Part shown: positions 44,454-53,185 of the stretch, piece after piece
Position numbering within the stretch: position 1 is the first letter of the stretch
Layout of the letters: each line of letters begins with the position of its first letter
NCBI RefSeq assembly: GCF_003002815.1
Contig: NZ_PVTF01000003.1
Coordinates: forward strand, 434,001-498,000
DNA: 64,000 nt
Direction of reading: 5' to 3'
DNA from: Umezawaea tangerina
GTDB taxonomy: Bacteria > Actinomycetota > Actinomycetes > Mycobacteriales > Pseudonocardiaceae
Notes under the pieces: model-generated
What the model was told of the DNA's origin: nothing
The model's input: the letters and a program-made list of their open reading frames with translations, nothing else
Database searches by the model: none
Program-made: the position numbers and the translations under genes

Positions 44454-45347
44454 TCACACCCCCATCGGATGCCACACCGTCTTCGTCTCCAAATAAGCCC
44501 TCAACCGCCCAATATCCGGCTCCCGACCAAAATCCTCCCCACCCCGAACCCTCAACACCCTCTTCACGGTCCCCGCCGCCGCCCTCTCCAAATCCCCCCG
44601 AATCGCCTCGGGCGCCCCCGTCAGATCCAGCGCGTTCACATCCGCGTGCGACGCCAACCACGGCGCGATCTCCGCCGTCCGCCCGGTCAGCAGGTTCACC
44701 ACCCCGCCCGGCAGGTCCGACGTGGCCAGGACCTCGGAGAGCGTGATCGCGGGCAGTGGTCGGTCCTGGCTGGTGACGACCACGGCGGTGTTGCCGGACG
44801 CGATCACCGGTGCGACCACGCTGATGAGGCCCAGCAGCGACGACTGCTGCGGTGCCAGCACGGCCACGACGCCGGTCGGTTCCGGTGTCGAGAAGGAGAA
44901 GTAGGGGCCTGCCACGGGGTTGGAGCTGCCGAGGACGGCGGCGATCTTGTCCGTCCAGCCCGCGTACCAGACCCAGCGGTCGATGGCGGTGTCCACCAGC
45001 GCCTGGGCCTTCTTCGCGCCCACGCCCTCGGCGGCCGACACCTCGGCGGCGAACTGCTCGCGGCGGCCCTCCAGCACCTCGGCCACCCGGTAGAGCACCT
45101 GCCCGCGGTTGTACGCCGTCGCACCCGACCAGCCCGCGAAGGCCTTGCGGGCGGCGGAGACCGCGTCGCGGGCGTCCTTGCGGGAACCCTGGGCGGCGTT
45201 CGCGAGGAACGCGCCCTTGGAGTCGGTCACGGGGTAGCTGCGGGCCGACTCGGACCGGGGGAACTTGCCCCCGATGTAGAGCTTGTAGGTCTTGGCCACG
45301 GGGATGCGGGTCTCGGTCTTGCCGAGGGAGATCCGGTTCTCAGACAT
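44454..45347 (-). CDS. Non-catalytic aldehyde dehydrogenase-like protein
   Basis: The 297-residue protein has an ALDH N-terminal fold (TYKLYIGGKFPRSESARSYP, then QGSRKDARDAVSAARKAFAG and GYFSFSTPEPTGVVAVLAP-like cofactor strands). It contains no cysteine at all, and the ELGGK segment is replaced by RVRGGED, so the catalytic Cys and Glu are both missing. It is short compared with the normal 480 residues. It overlaps the catalytic ALDH gene by 8 bp. The pair resembles a split version of two-domain ALDH16-type proteins, so a structural or regulatory role is likely. Confidence 0.85.
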   Translation of the reverse strand: MSENRISLGKTETRIPVAKTYKLYIGGKFPRSESARSYPVTDSKGAFLANAAQGSRKDARDAVSAARKAFAGWSGATAYNRGQVLYRVAEVLEGRREQFAAEVSAAEGVGAKKAQALVDTAIDRWVWYAGWTDKIAAVLGSSNPVAGPYFSFSTPEPTGVVAVLAPQQSSLLGLISVVAPVIASGNTAVVVTSQDRPLPAITLSEVLATSDLPGGVVNLLTGRTAEIAPWLASHADVNALDLTGAPEAIRGDLERAAAGTVKRVLRVRGGEDFGREPDIGRLRAYLETKTVWHPMGV

Positions 45348-46776
45348 CGAGGTACGCCTCCAGTCCGGCCCGGCCACCTTCGCGACCGAAGCCCGACTCC
45401 TGGTAGCCGCCGAACGGGGCGGTGGGGTCGAAGCGGTTGAACGTGTTGGCCCACACCACACCGGCGCGCATCTTCTGCGCGGCCCACAGGATGCGGGAGC
45501 CCTTGTCGGTCCAGATGCCCGCGGACAGCCCGTAGGGCGTGTTGTTCGCCTTCGCCACGGCCTCGTCCGGCGTGCGGAACGTGAGCACGGACAGGACCGG
45601 GCCGAAGATCTCCTCGCGGGCGATGCGCATCGCCTGCGACACCCCGGAGAACACCGTGGGCGCGAAGTAGAAACCCTTGTCCGGCAACGGGCACGAGCTC
45701 GTCCAGCGCTCGGCGCCCTCGGCCTCGCCCGCGGCCGTCAGCTCCTGGATCCTCGTCAGCTGCTCGCGCGAGTTGATCGCGCCGACGTCGGTGTTCTTGT
45801 CCAGCGGGTCGCCCACGCGCAGCGTCGACACCCGGACCCGCAGCTTCTCCAGGAACTCCTCGGCGATCGACTCCTGCAGCAGCAGCCGCGAACCGGCGCA
45901 GCACACGTGGCCCTGGTTGAAGAAGATGCCGTTCACGATGCCCTCGACGGCCTGGTCGATCGGCGCGTCGTCGAACACGATGTTCGCCGCCTTGCCACCC
46001 AGTTCGAGGGTGAGCTTCTTACCGGTGCCCGCCAGTTGGCGCTGGATCAGCTTGCCGACCTCGGTGCTGCCGGTGAACGCGATCTTGTCCACGTCCGCGT
46101 GCTCGACCAGCGCGGCACCGATGTCACCGGCGCCCGGCAGGATGTTCACCACACCCGGCGGCAGGTCGGCCTGCTGGATGATCTCGGCCAGCACCAACGC
46201 GGTCAGCGGCGTCGTCTCAGCGGGCTTGAGCACCACCGTGTTGCCGGTCGCCAGCGCGGGCGCGATCTTCCACGCCGCCATCAGCAGCGGGAAGTTCCAC
46301 GGGATCACCTGGCCCGCCACGCCCAGCGGCCTCGGGTCCGGCCCGTACCCCGCGTAGGGCAGCTTGTCCGCCCAGCCCGCGTGGTAGAAGAAGTGCGCCG
46401 CGGCCGTCGGGACGTCGACGTCGCGCGACTCCTTGATGGGCTTGCCGTTGTCGAGGCTCTCCAGCACGGCCAGCTCGCGCGACCGCTCCTGGATCAACCG
46501 CGCGATGCGGTAGATGTACTTGGCGCGCTCGGTGCCCGCCATCCTGCCCCACACGCGGTCGTACGCGCGGCGCGCGGCCTTGACCGCGGTGTCCACATCG
46601 GACGGTGACGCCGTGCTGACCTCGGCGAGGACCTCCTCGGTGCCGGGGTTGATCGTCTTGAGCGGTTCGCCCGACCCCTCGACGAACTTGCCGTCCACGA
46701 ACATCTTGTAGGAGGGCTTGAGGTTCGCGATGTCCCGCGACTCGGGGGCGGGAGCGTATTCCCAGAGCTGGCTCAT
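45340..46776 (-). CDS. Aldehyde dehydrogenase (NAD-dependent)
   Basis: The 478-residue enzyme has PWNFPLLMAAWKIAPALATG (cofactor pocket), KLTLELGGKAANIVFD with the general-base Glu, and NQGHVCCAGSR with the catalytic Cys. It follows deoC by 5 bp in the same operon, so the likely substrate is acetaldehyde released by deoxyribose-phosphate aldolase. The partner gene downstream is a non-catalytic ALDH paralogue. Confidence 0.92.
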   Translation of the reverse strand: MSQLWEYAPAPESRDIANLKPSYKMFVDGKFVEGSGEPLKTINPGTEEVLAEVSTASPSDVDTAVKAARRAYDRVWGRMAGTERAKYIYRIARLIQERSRELAVLESLDNGKPIKESRDVDVPTAAAHFFYHAGWADKLPYAGYGPDPRPLGVAGQVIPWNFPLLMAAWKIAPALATGNTVVLKPAETTPLTALVLAEIIQQADLPPGVVNILPGAGDIGAALVEHADVDKIAFTGSTEVGKLIQRQLAGTGKKLTLELGGKAANIVFDDAPIDQAVEGIVNGIFFNQGHVCCAGSRLLLQESIAEEFLEKLRVRVSTLRVGDPLDKNTDVGAINSREQLTRIQELTAAGEAEGAERWTSSCPLPDKGFYFAPTVFSGVSQAMRIAREEIFGPVLSVLTFRTPDEAVAKANNTPYGLSAGIWTDKGSRILWAAQKMRAGVVWANTFNRFDPTAPFGGYQESGFGREGGRAGLEAYLDV

Positions 46777-46781
46777 CTTGT

Positions 46782-47756
46782 TCAGTCCACCGTCACGTAG
46801 TCGGGGCCGCTGTAGTGGCCGTCCAACTGGGTCCGCCGCTGCATCAGCAGGTCGTTGAGCAGGGTCGAGGCGCCGAAGCGGAACAGGTCCGCGGTCAGCC
46901 ACTCCGGCCCCGCCACCTCGTGCACCGCCACCAGGTACTTGATCGCGTCCTTGGTGCTCCGGATGCCGCCCGCGGGCTTCACGCCGCGCAGCTCGCCGGT
47001 CAGGTCCCGCCAGTCGCGCACGGCCTGGAGCATCACGTGCGTCACCGGCAGCGTCGCCGCGGGCGACACCTTGCCGGTGCTGGTCTTGATGAAGTCGCCG
47101 CCCGCCAGCAGCGCCAGCCACGACGCGCGCCGCACGTTGTCGTAGGTCGCGAGCTCGCCGGTCTCCAGGATGACCTTGAGGTGCGCGTCCCCGCAGGCCT
47201 CCTTCACCTGCTTGATCTCGTCGAACACCGCGCCGTAGTCGCCGGACAGGAACGCGCCGCGGTCGATCACCATGTCGATCTCGTCCGCGCCCTGCTCGAC
47301 CGCGTGGCGCGTGTCGGCGAGCTTCACCGGCATGATCGACCGGCCGGACGGGAACGCCGTCGCCACGCTGGCGACGTGCACGCCGGTGCCCTCGAGCCCG
47401 GCCTTGGCCGTCGCCACCATGTCCGGGTAGACGCAGACCGCGGCCACCCTCGGCACGTCGGGGCGGTCCGGGTCCGGCCGCCGCGCCTTCGCCGCCAGCG
47501 ACCGCACCTTGCCCGCTGTGTCCGCGCCCTCCAGCGTGGTCAGGTCCACCATGGAGATCGCGGTGTCGATGGCCCACATCTTCGCGGCCTTCTTGATGCT
47601 GCGGGTGGCCAGACCGGCCGCCCGCTGTTCCACGCCGACCTGGTCGACACCGGGCAGGCCGTGCAGGAACCGGCGCAGCGAAGCGTCGTCCCGGACGGCA
47701 TCGGCAAGGGCCGGAGGCAGTGGTGCCAACGGCGACGTTGACGGAGCGGCAGCCAT
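46782..47756 (-). CDS. deoC: Deoxyribose-phosphate aldolase
   Basis: The enzyme splits 2-deoxyribose 5-phosphate into glyceraldehyde 3-phosphate and acetaldehyde. The 324-residue class I aldolase shows VDLTTLEGADTAGKV, VCVYPDMV, EIDMVIDRG and the Schiff-base segment DFIKTSTGKVS. It is longer than E. coli DeoC and of the type with an N-terminal extension. ATG 47756 is used. It heads the operon with the two ALDH genes and completes deoxynucleoside catabolism. Confidence 0.95.
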   Translation of the reverse strand: MAAAPSTSPLAPLPPALADAVRDDASLRRFLHGLPGVDQVGVEQRAAGLATRSIKKAAKMWAIDTAISMVDLTTLEGADTAGKVRSLAAKARRPDPDRPDVPRVAAVCVYPDMVATAKAGLEGTGVHVASVATAFPSGRSIMPVKLADTRHAVEQGADEIDMVIDRGAFLSGDYGAVFDEIKQVKEACGDAHLKVILETGELATYDNVRRASWLALLAGGDFIKTSTGKVSPAATLPVTHVMLQAVRDWRDLTGELRGVKPAGGIRSTKDAIKYLVAVHEVAGPEWLTADLFRFGASTLLNDLLMQRRTQLDGHYSGPDYVTVD

Positions 47757-47922
47757 GGACCCCACTCTAAGCGGAATGGCACGCCCGTCCCAAGCGAGCC
47801 GGTTTCCGCAGCTCAGGAGAGCTGCGACACACGGTCGGCGGCGGTTCGCCACGTGCCTTCGGCACCCCGAAGCCCGACCGCCGCGCAAGCCGCCGTTCCA
47901 CCCGCGGGGAAACGCCCGGCCG

Positions 47923-48564
47923 TCACCCCTCCAGCTGGTCGCGGTCCTTGTTCTTGATCTTCTTCCTCTTCGGCCGCTTCACGTCGACACCCGCCATCAG
48001 GGCGAGGCCGTTGATGCGGACGACGGGGCCGCCGGGGATGGTCGGGGTGCTGTCGGTGCGGTCGTCGAAGGCGCCCATGAAGCCGACGCCGCCGACCTCC
48101 ACGGTCACGTCCTCGGGGACGATGATGTCGACGCCGCCCCAGAACGCGAACACGTTGATGGTCGTGACGGCCTCGGCGAACCGGGCCTTGGTGAGGTCGA
48201 GCGTGACACCGCCCATGATCGCGATCGCGCTGTGCGTGGCGGGGACGACCCAGTGGCCCTTGCGGTCGCAGCCCGACCAGAAGGCGAACGAGACGGTGGA
48301 GCCGGGGACGCCGCCGATCCGGTCGAGCGCGGCCGACTGCGGCGCGACGGCGGGCAGCGTCGAGGGGACGCCGAGGTCGGCGGTGATCGGGACGAGGTCG
48401 CCGTAGGTCTTCGACGAGTACGTGGCGCCGAGCCGCTCGTCCAGCTCGTGCAGGTCCAGCCTGCCGTCGGCGTGCGCCTTGTGCAGGACCTGGGCCACGC
48501 GTTCGCGGTCGGCGTCCGACGCGCGCATCTGAATGGGGTCGTTGGGGACCAGCTCGTCGCTCAC
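47923..48564 (-). CDS. DUF1707 and LiaF-like domain protein
   Basis: The 213-residue protein starts with a DUF1707 SHOCT-like domain (MRASDADRERVAQVLHKAHA, then DGRLDLHELDERLGATYSSK). It continues with a beta-rich part resembling the LiaF-like C-terminus (FWSGCDRKGHWVVP, INVFAFWGGVDIIVPEDVTV) and ends in a Lys-rich tail. There is no TM segment. Such proteins are linked to cell-envelope stress sensing, but the function of this one is unknown. Confidence 0.85.
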   Translation of the reverse strand: MSDELVPNDPIQMRASDADRERVAQVLHKAHADGRLDLHELDERLGATYSSKTYGDLVPITADLGVPSTLPAVAPQSAALDRIGGVPGSTVSFAFWSGCDRKGHWVVPATHSAIAIMGGVTLDLTKARFAEAVTTINVFAFWGGVDIIVPEDVTVEVGGVGFMGAFDDRTDSTPTIPGGPVVRINGLALMAGVDVKRPKRKKIKNKDRDQLEG

Positions 48565-48604
48565 GCCGCCGAGTCTAGGAGCCCGAACCGGTCCCTGTCC
48601 GCAC

Positions 48605-49603
48605 TTACGCCGTGCTCGGCAGCCTGACCGGCAACCCCGCGGCGCGGTAGACGGCGTCGATGAGGGCCATGTTCGCCACGGCGTCGGCGGGCGTCGTCGG
48701 GAACGGCTTGCCGTGCAGCACGGCGTCGGTGAACGCGTCGAGCTGGAACGCGTAGGTCGACCGCTTGGTGAACCGCTCCACCCGCTTGTTGTCCTTGGCG
48801 CGCACCGAAAGCCGGTGGGCGAGCTGCGGGCCGAGCGGGTTGAACACGCGCATCTCGCCGTCCGTGCCGACGGCCTTGGCCGACAGCCGCAGCAGCGAGC
48901 CGAACGACCACAGGGACGCGCTGACCGTCCCGGTGTGGCCGGACGGGAACCGCAGCTGGGCGGTCATCGCGCGGTCGACGCCGGCACCGTGCAGCAGGGC
49001 TTGCGCCGACCGCACCTCCGGTTCCTCGCCACCGAGCAGCCGCGCGATGTGCGCGGAGTAGGAGCCCGCGTCCATCATCGCGCCGCCCGCGAGGCGCAGG
49101 TCGTAGCGGATGTCGGAGAACACGGGCAGCGGGAAGCAGATGTGCGCCTCGACGTGCCGCAGCTCGCCGAGCTCCCCGCTCTCCACCACCTCGCGCATCC
49201 GCGCCGCCAACGGGTGGTACCGGTAGTGGAACGCCTCCATCACCACGAGCCCGCTCGCGGCCGCCGCCTCGGCGACCCGCGCGGCCTCCTCGGCGTTCGC
49301 CGTGAACGGCTTCTCGCACAGCACGTGCTTCCCGGCCGCCAGCGCCGCCAGCGTCCACTTCCCGTGCAGCCCGTTGGGCAGCGGGTTGTAGACGGCGTCG
49401 ACCGCGGGGTCCTCCAGCAGCGCCTCGTAGCCGTCGTGGACCCGCCCGATCCCGTGCTTGTCCGCGAACGCCCGCGCCTTGTCCGCCGACCGCGCGGCCA
49501 CCGCGGCCACCACCGCCGCCGACGAGGTCCGCGCGGGCTTGATCACCGACATGGGCGCGATCGTGGACGCGCCGAGCACACCGATCCGAACGTGGTCCGC
49601 CAT
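48605..49603 (-). CDS. Gfo/Idh/MocA family oxidoreductase
   Basis: The 332-residue NAD(P)-dependent oxidoreductase has an N-terminal Rossmann segment (VRIGVLGASTIAPMSVIKPA), VDAVYNPLPNGLHGKW, and the conserved HVLCEKPFTANAEEAARV containing the EKP motif. It is followed by AFHYRYHPLAARMREV of the C-terminal domain. The substrate is probably a sugar, polyol or dihydrodiol. It is divergent from upp with 83 bp between. Confidence 0.9.
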   Translation of the reverse strand: MADHVRIGVLGASTIAPMSVIKPARTSSAAVVAAVAARSADKARAFADKHGIGRVHDGYEALLEDPAVDAVYNPLPNGLHGKWTLAALAAGKHVLCEKPFTANAEEAARVAEAAAASGLVVMEAFHYRYHPLAARMREVVESGELGELRHVEAHICFPLPVFSDIRYDLRLAGGAMMDAGSYSAHIARLLGGEEPEVRSAQALLHGAGVDRAMTAQLRFPSGHTGTVSASLWSFGSLLRLSAKAVGTDGEMRVFNPLGPQLAHRLSVRAKDNKRVERFTKRSTYAFQLDAFTDAVLHGKPFPTTPADAVANMALIDAVYRAAGLPVRLPSTA

Positions 49604-49686
49604 GGCGTCGATCGTAGGGGCGCCGGGGCGCGTCGAGTGCGCTCATCCGTCGTGCGGAGGGGTTGCGGCGGTTACTGTTCCCACCC

Positions 49687-50310
49687 ATGGACGTGCTTGT
49701 TGTCGACCACCCGCTGGCCAGGGCCCGGCTCACCACGATGCGCGACGCGCGCACGGACAACGCGGCGTTCCGGGCCGCGGTCCAGGAGCTGACGGTGATG
49801 CTCGTGTACGAGGCGATGCGCGGCGCGCCGCTGGCCGAGGAGCGGGTGCACACGCCGGTGGCGCGGACGGTGGGGCACCGGTTGGCGAACCCGCCGCTGC
49901 TGGTGCCGGTGCTGCGGGCCGGGCTGGGCATGGCGGACCAGGCGCACAAGCTGATCCCGGACGCGCAGATGGGCTTCGTGGGCCTGGCGCGCGACGAGGA
50001 GACGCTGCAGCCGACGCCGTACATGGAGTCGCTGCCGACGGACCTGGCCGGGCGGCCGGTGCTGGTGCTGGACCCGATGCTGGCGACCGGTGGGTCGATG
50101 GCGTACACGATCAAGCTGCTCACCGACCGCGGAGCGACGGACGTGACGGCGATCTGCGCGCTGGCGGCGCCGGAGGGCGTGAAGTTCCTGGAGGACTCGG
50201 GGCTGCCGGTGCGGCTGGTGACGGCGAGCATCGACGAGCGGCTGAACGACTCCGGGTTCATCGTCCCCGGCCTCGGCGACGCGGGCGACCGGCTCTACGG
50301 GGCCGTCTGA
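49687..50310 (+). CDS. upp: Uracil phosphoribosyltransferase
   Basis: The enzyme makes UMP from uracil and PRPP. The 207-residue type I PRTase shows [38 protein letters not shown] (PRPP loop) and the C-terminal [14 protein letters not shown] uracil-binding part. ATG 49687 starts the conserved [20 protein letters not shown]. It uses uracil freed by thymidine and uridine cleavage. In M. tuberculosis upp (Rv3309c) lies next to pmmB and deoD; here those are about 7 kb away. Confidence 0.96.
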   Translation: MDVLVVDHPLARARLTTMRDARTDNAAFRAAVQELTVMLVYEAMRGAPLAEERVHTPVARTVGHRLANPPLLVPVLRAGLGMADQAHKLIPDAQMGFVGLARDEETLQPTPYMESLPTDLAGRPVLVLDPMLATGGSMAYTIKLLTDRGATDVTAICALAAPEGVKFLEDSGLPVRLVTASIDERLNDSGFIVPGLGDAGDRLYGAV

Positions 50311-50358
50311 GGCGTTCCCGGCGCGGCGGCGGTGCGGATTGCGCCGTTCGGTCGTAGA

Positions 50359-50374
50359 AGTGGTCTAGACCTTG
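50359..50374. promoter_or_regulatory. dre-type operator 1 of the chitinase
   Basis: The box AGTGGTCTAGACCTTG matches the DasR consensus on its left side. It lies 54 bp upstream of the start, directly before a second box. Confidence 0.7.
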
Positions 50375-50381
50375 GTCTTAA

Positions 50382-50397
50382 CGTGGTCTGGACCACA
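50382..50397. promoter_or_regulatory. dre-type operator 2 of the chitinase
   Basis: The palindromic box CGTGGTCTGGACCACA is spaced 23 bp from the first (start to start). Paired TGGTCTAGACC-type boxes overlapping promoters are characteristic of Streptomyces chitinase genes. Confidence 0.75.
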
Positions 50398-50427
50398 GGC
50401 CGTCACCGCCGCCTTGCTAGGAGCAGC

Positions 50428-51732
50428 ATGTCGAGTAGTAGATGGGGGCTGTCCGTCCTCCTGGTCGGAGCCCTCGCCACGTCGCTCGCGCCCTCGGCGA
50501 ACGCCGACGTCGAGGCGAACGGGTACGGCCACGGCCACGGCGACGCGAAGCGGACCGTGGGGTACTACACCCAGTGGAGCGGCTACGGCCGCAACTTCCT
50601 GGTGAACGACCTGGTCAAGAACGGCACGGCCGGGAAGCTCACCCACCTGAACTACGCGTTCGGGTTCCTCGACGAGACCGGCAAGTGCTACAGCGCCGAC
50701 CCGTGGGCCGACTACCAGCGGCCGTTCACCGCCGAGCAGAGCGTCGACGGCGTCGCGGACGTCGCGGGGCAGGCCCTCTCCGGGAACCTGAACCAGCTCA
50801 AGGAGCTCAAGGCCAGGTTCCCGCAGCTGCGGGTCAACATCTCCCTCGGCGGCTGGACCGGCTCGAAGTACTTCTCCAACGCCGCCCTCACGCCCGCGTC
50901 GCGCGCGGCCAGCGTGAAGTCATGCCTCGACCTGTGGATCAAGGGCGACCTCGGCGGCGCGCCCGGCGCGGCGGCGGGCCTGTTCGACGGCATCGACCTC
51001 GACTGGGAGTGGCCGTCGAGCGAGGGCAACGCGGGCAACGTCGTGCGCCCCGAGGACAAGGTCAACTTCACCGCGCTGGTCGCCGAGTACCGCAAGCAGC
51101 TCGACCGGCTCGGCCGGTCCACGCGCAAGAGCTACGACCTGACGGCGTTCCTCCCGGCCGACCCGGTGCAGCTCGACCGCGGGGTCGAGACCCGCAAGGT
51201 GTTCCGCAACCTCACGTTCGCGACCCTGCAGGGCTACGACTACCACGGCGCCTGGGAGGCCGTGACGAACCAGCAGTCGTCGATCAGGACGCCCAAGGGC
51301 GACCCGTCGGCCTCGAAGTTCAGCTCCCAGGTCACCGTGGACGCCTACCTCACCAGGGGCGCGCCGCGGAACAAGGTCGTGCTGGGCGTGCCGTTCTACA
51401 GCCGCGGCTGGACCGGCGTGACCAACGCGGACAACGGCCTGTTCCAGACCTCGACGGGCCCCGCTCCGGGCACCTACGAGGCGGGCATCGAGGACTACAA
51501 GACCCTCAAGGGGCAGCTGGCGAAGTTCAAGGTCTACCGCGACCCGAAGGCGGGCCACGCCTGGCTGTTCGACGGCACGACCTACTGGACGTGGGACGAC
51601 GCCGTGGAGATCAGGCGCAAGGCGCGCTACGTCTCCGACCGCGATCTTGGCGGCGCGATGGTCTGGTCGCTCGACGGCGACACCGCCGACGGCGAGCTGA
51701 TCACCGCGCTGCGGAGCGGACTGTCCGGATAG
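50428..51732 (+). CDS. Secreted chitinase, glycoside hydrolase family 18
   Basis: The enzyme cleaves beta-1,4 linkages in chitin outside the cell. The 434-residue precursor has a signal peptide (LSVLLVGALATSLAPSANA). Its family 18 barrel shows VNISLGGWTGSKYFS and the catalytic DGIDLDWEW (Asp-x-x-Asp-x-Asp-x-Glu), with LQGYDYHGAWE and the final AMVWSLDGD strand. No carbohydrate-binding module is attached. Two dre boxes upstream predict repression by DasR and induction by amino sugars. Confidence 0.95.
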   Translation: MSSSRWGLSVLLVGALATSLAPSANADVEANGYGHGHGDAKRTVGYYTQWSGYGRNFLVNDLVKNGTAGKLTHLNYAFGFLDETGKCYSADPWADYQRPFTAEQSVDGVADVAGQALSGNLNQLKELKARFPQLRVNISLGGWTGSKYFSNAALTPASRAASVKSCLDLWIKGDLGGAPGAAAGLFDGIDLDWEWPSSEGNAGNVVRPEDKVNFTALVAEYRKQLDRLGRSTRKSYDLTAFLPADPVQLDRGVETRKVFRNLTFATLQGYDYHGAWEAVTNQQSSIRTPKGDPSASKFSSQVTVDAYLTRGAPRNKVVLGVPFYSRGWTGVTNADNGLFQTSTGPAPGTYEAGIEDYKTLKGQLAKFKVYRDPKAGHAWLFDGTTYWTWDDAVEIRRKARYVSDRDLGGAMVWSLDGDTADGELITALRSGLSG

Positions 51733-51746
51733 GGCAGTTCGAAGAA

Positions 51747-51788
51747 GGGGTCCGGGGAGGTTTCGCGGCGGCCGCCTCCCCGGACCCC
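51747..51788. terminator. Bidirectional terminator
   Basis: Perfect 14-bp arms GGGGTCCGGGGAGG and complement lie between the convergent chitinase and TetR genes. Confidence 0.75.
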
Positions 51789-51794
51789 GCTTCG

Positions 51795-52391
51795 TCAGCG
51801 CTTGCGCCAGCCGTCGGCGGTGGCGCGCACGGCCCGCTCGAACACCGGCGCGATCTCCAGTCCGGGAGGCAGGATGCCGTGCAGCTCCAGGCCCACCAGG
51901 CCGTGGCAGATGCTCCACAGCGCCAGACCGATCACCTCGGGGCCCTCGTCGCCCACGAACTGGCCGTTGTCGATGGCCCGCTGGACCGTCTTGACCACGG
52001 GCACGAACGTGCCGGAGGCCGCGATGTACGTCTCGGTCGTCGGCATGAAGTCCGGTACGACCTTGCTGAACATCACCACGTAGAACTGGCGGTCCTCCAG
52101 CGCGCTGTCCCGGTAGGTCAGCGCGATCTGGATCAGGTCCTCCACCGGGTCGTCCGTCTCCGGGACGGTGGCCAGGCGTTGTCCGAACCGGCGGAAGCCC
52201 TCGTCGTACAGGGCGTCGAGCAGCGCGGGCTTCCCACCGAAGAGCGAGTAGACCGCGGTGGTCGAGGTGTTGACGTCCGCGGCCAGCCGGCGCAAGCTCA
52301 ACGCACTGGGTCCTTCGCTGGACAGCAGTTCGCCCGCGCGGTTCAGCAGCCGCACGCGGAGCGCGTCATCGTGAGTCTTGGGTCGAGGCAC
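51795..52391 (-). CDS. TetR family transcriptional regulator
   Basis: The 198-residue repressor has the N-terminal helix-turn-helix (RVRLLNRAGELLSSEGPSAL, then SLRRLAADVNTSTTAVYSLF) and a C-terminal domain of the TetR_C type (VEDLIQIALTYRDSALEDRQ). GTG 52391 is preferred; ATG 52412 would add seven residues and would lie in the putative operator. Its target is unknown; the divergent RHH/Doc-like pair starts 118 bp away. Confidence 0.88.
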   Translation of the reverse strand: MPRPKTHDDALRVRLLNRAGELLSSEGPSALSLRRLAADVNTSTTAVYSLFGGKPALLDALYDEGFRRFGQRLATVPETDDPVEDLIQIALTYRDSALEDRQFYVVMFSKVVPDFMPTTETYIAASGTFVPVVKTVQRAIDNGQFVGDEGPEVIGLALWSICHGLVGLELHGILPPGLEIAPVFERAVRATADGWRKR

Positions 52392-52406
52392 GGGTACATC
52401 GTATCG

Positions 52407-52417
52407 TAACATTGTTA
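52407..52417. promoter_or_regulatory. Possible TetR autoregulatory operator
   Basis: The palindrome TAACA-T-TGTTA lies in the only AT-rich patch between the TetR gene and the divergent toxin-antitoxin-like pair. Confidence 0.35.
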
Positions 52418-52508
52418 TAAAACGAATCCCGCACTTCCGACTACCAGAAACCGGTCCGGCTAGCAGAAATCCTGGTGTCTTGGATATCGGATTGGTACCG
52501 TCGGCGGA

Positions 52509-52715
52509 ATGGCAATGACCCTGCGTCTGAACGACGAGGAGAGTCGGCGGCTCGCGGAACTCGCGAGCTCCGAGGGCCGGACCAAGCAGGACGTGGTGAG
52601 GCTCGCATTGGCAGAGCGGTGGGCCCAACTGCACAAGGATGAGCAGCTGGGAGAGGTTCTGGAGCGGGTGCTGCCCAAGTACCGCGGCCTGCTCGACCGT
52701 CTCGGTTCCGCCTGA
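52509..52715 (+). CDS. Ribbon-helix-helix antitoxin-like protein
   Basis: The 68-residue protein has the RHH/CopG pattern: strand MTLRLNDEESRRLAELA and helix EGRTKQDVVRLALAERWAQL. The C-terminal helix (LGEVLERVLPKYRGLLDRLG) would contact the partner toxin. It precedes a Doc-like gene by 40 bp. RHH plus Doc is a frequent type II toxin-antitoxin arrangement in actinomycetes. It probably represses its own promoter. Confidence 0.85.
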   Translation: MAMTLRLNDEESRRLAELASSEGRTKQDVVRLALAERWAQLHKDEQLGEVLERVLPKYRGLLDRLGSA

Positions 52716-52755
52716 TCCGCGCGGAACTGTCGTACCCCTGTGGTCCACTGACAAT

Positions 52756-53139
52756 GTGATCAACTACCTGGATGCCGGTGATCTGCTGGTGCTCGCCACC
52801 GCGGTGACCGGTGGCGATCTCGTGGTGCGCGATCTCGGCCTGCTCGACTCCGCAGCTCACAGGCCGCGTGCCACCGTCCTGGGCGTCGAGGCCTACGACA
52901 CCATCTGGCTGAAGGCCGCCTCCCTGCTGGACTCGATCGTGCGCACCCGCCCGCTGGTCGAGGGCAACTGGCGGCTGGCCTGGGTCGCCGTCGTGGCGTT
53001 CTGCGACATCAACGGCTGGTGGGTGGAGGCCGACGAGGAGGACGCGCTCAACCTCGTGCGCTCGCTCGGCCGCGAGGAGACCGACGTCTTCGGCATGGCC
53101 AGCAGGCTCGAGGCGTGGGCCGTGCCCAAGCCCTCGTGA
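52756..53139 (+). CDS. Doc-like Fic-fold protein with degenerate active site
   Basis: The 127-residue protein aligns with Doc toxins over its full length (VINYLDAGDLLVLATAVTGG, VRDLGLLDSAAHRPRATVLG, GVEAYDTIWLKAASLLDSIV). The active motif, normally H-P-x-x-D/E-G-N-K-R, reads R65-P-L-V-E-G-N-W72-R73. The catalytic His is Arg and the conserved Lys is Trp, so kinase or AMP-transferase activity is probably lost or altered. The start is GTG 52756, and no better upstream start in frame exists. It may be a decayed toxin or a variant with a new role. Confidence 0.82.
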   Translation: MINYLDAGDLLVLATAVTGGDLVVRDLGLLDSAAHRPRATVLGVEAYDTIWLKAASLLDSIVRTRPLVEGNWRLAWVAVVAFCDINGWWVEADEEDALNLVRSLGREETDVFGMASRLEAWAVPKPS

Positions 53140-53148
53140 CGCCGGGGC

Positions 53149-53179
53149 TTGACCTGGAGTGCGCTCCAGCTCCTACGGT
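53149..53179 (+). promoter_or_regulatory. MerR-type promoter with 19-bp spacer and operator dyad
   Basis: The -35 box TTGACC (53149-53154) and -10 box TACGGT (53174-53179) are separated by 19 bp containing the dyad CTGGAG-TGCG-CTCCAG (53154-53169). An over-long spacer with a central dyad is the hallmark of MerR-activated promoters. The GTG start follows 6 bp later, so the mRNA should be leaderless. Confidence 0.8.
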
Positions 53180-53185
53180 CGTGGT

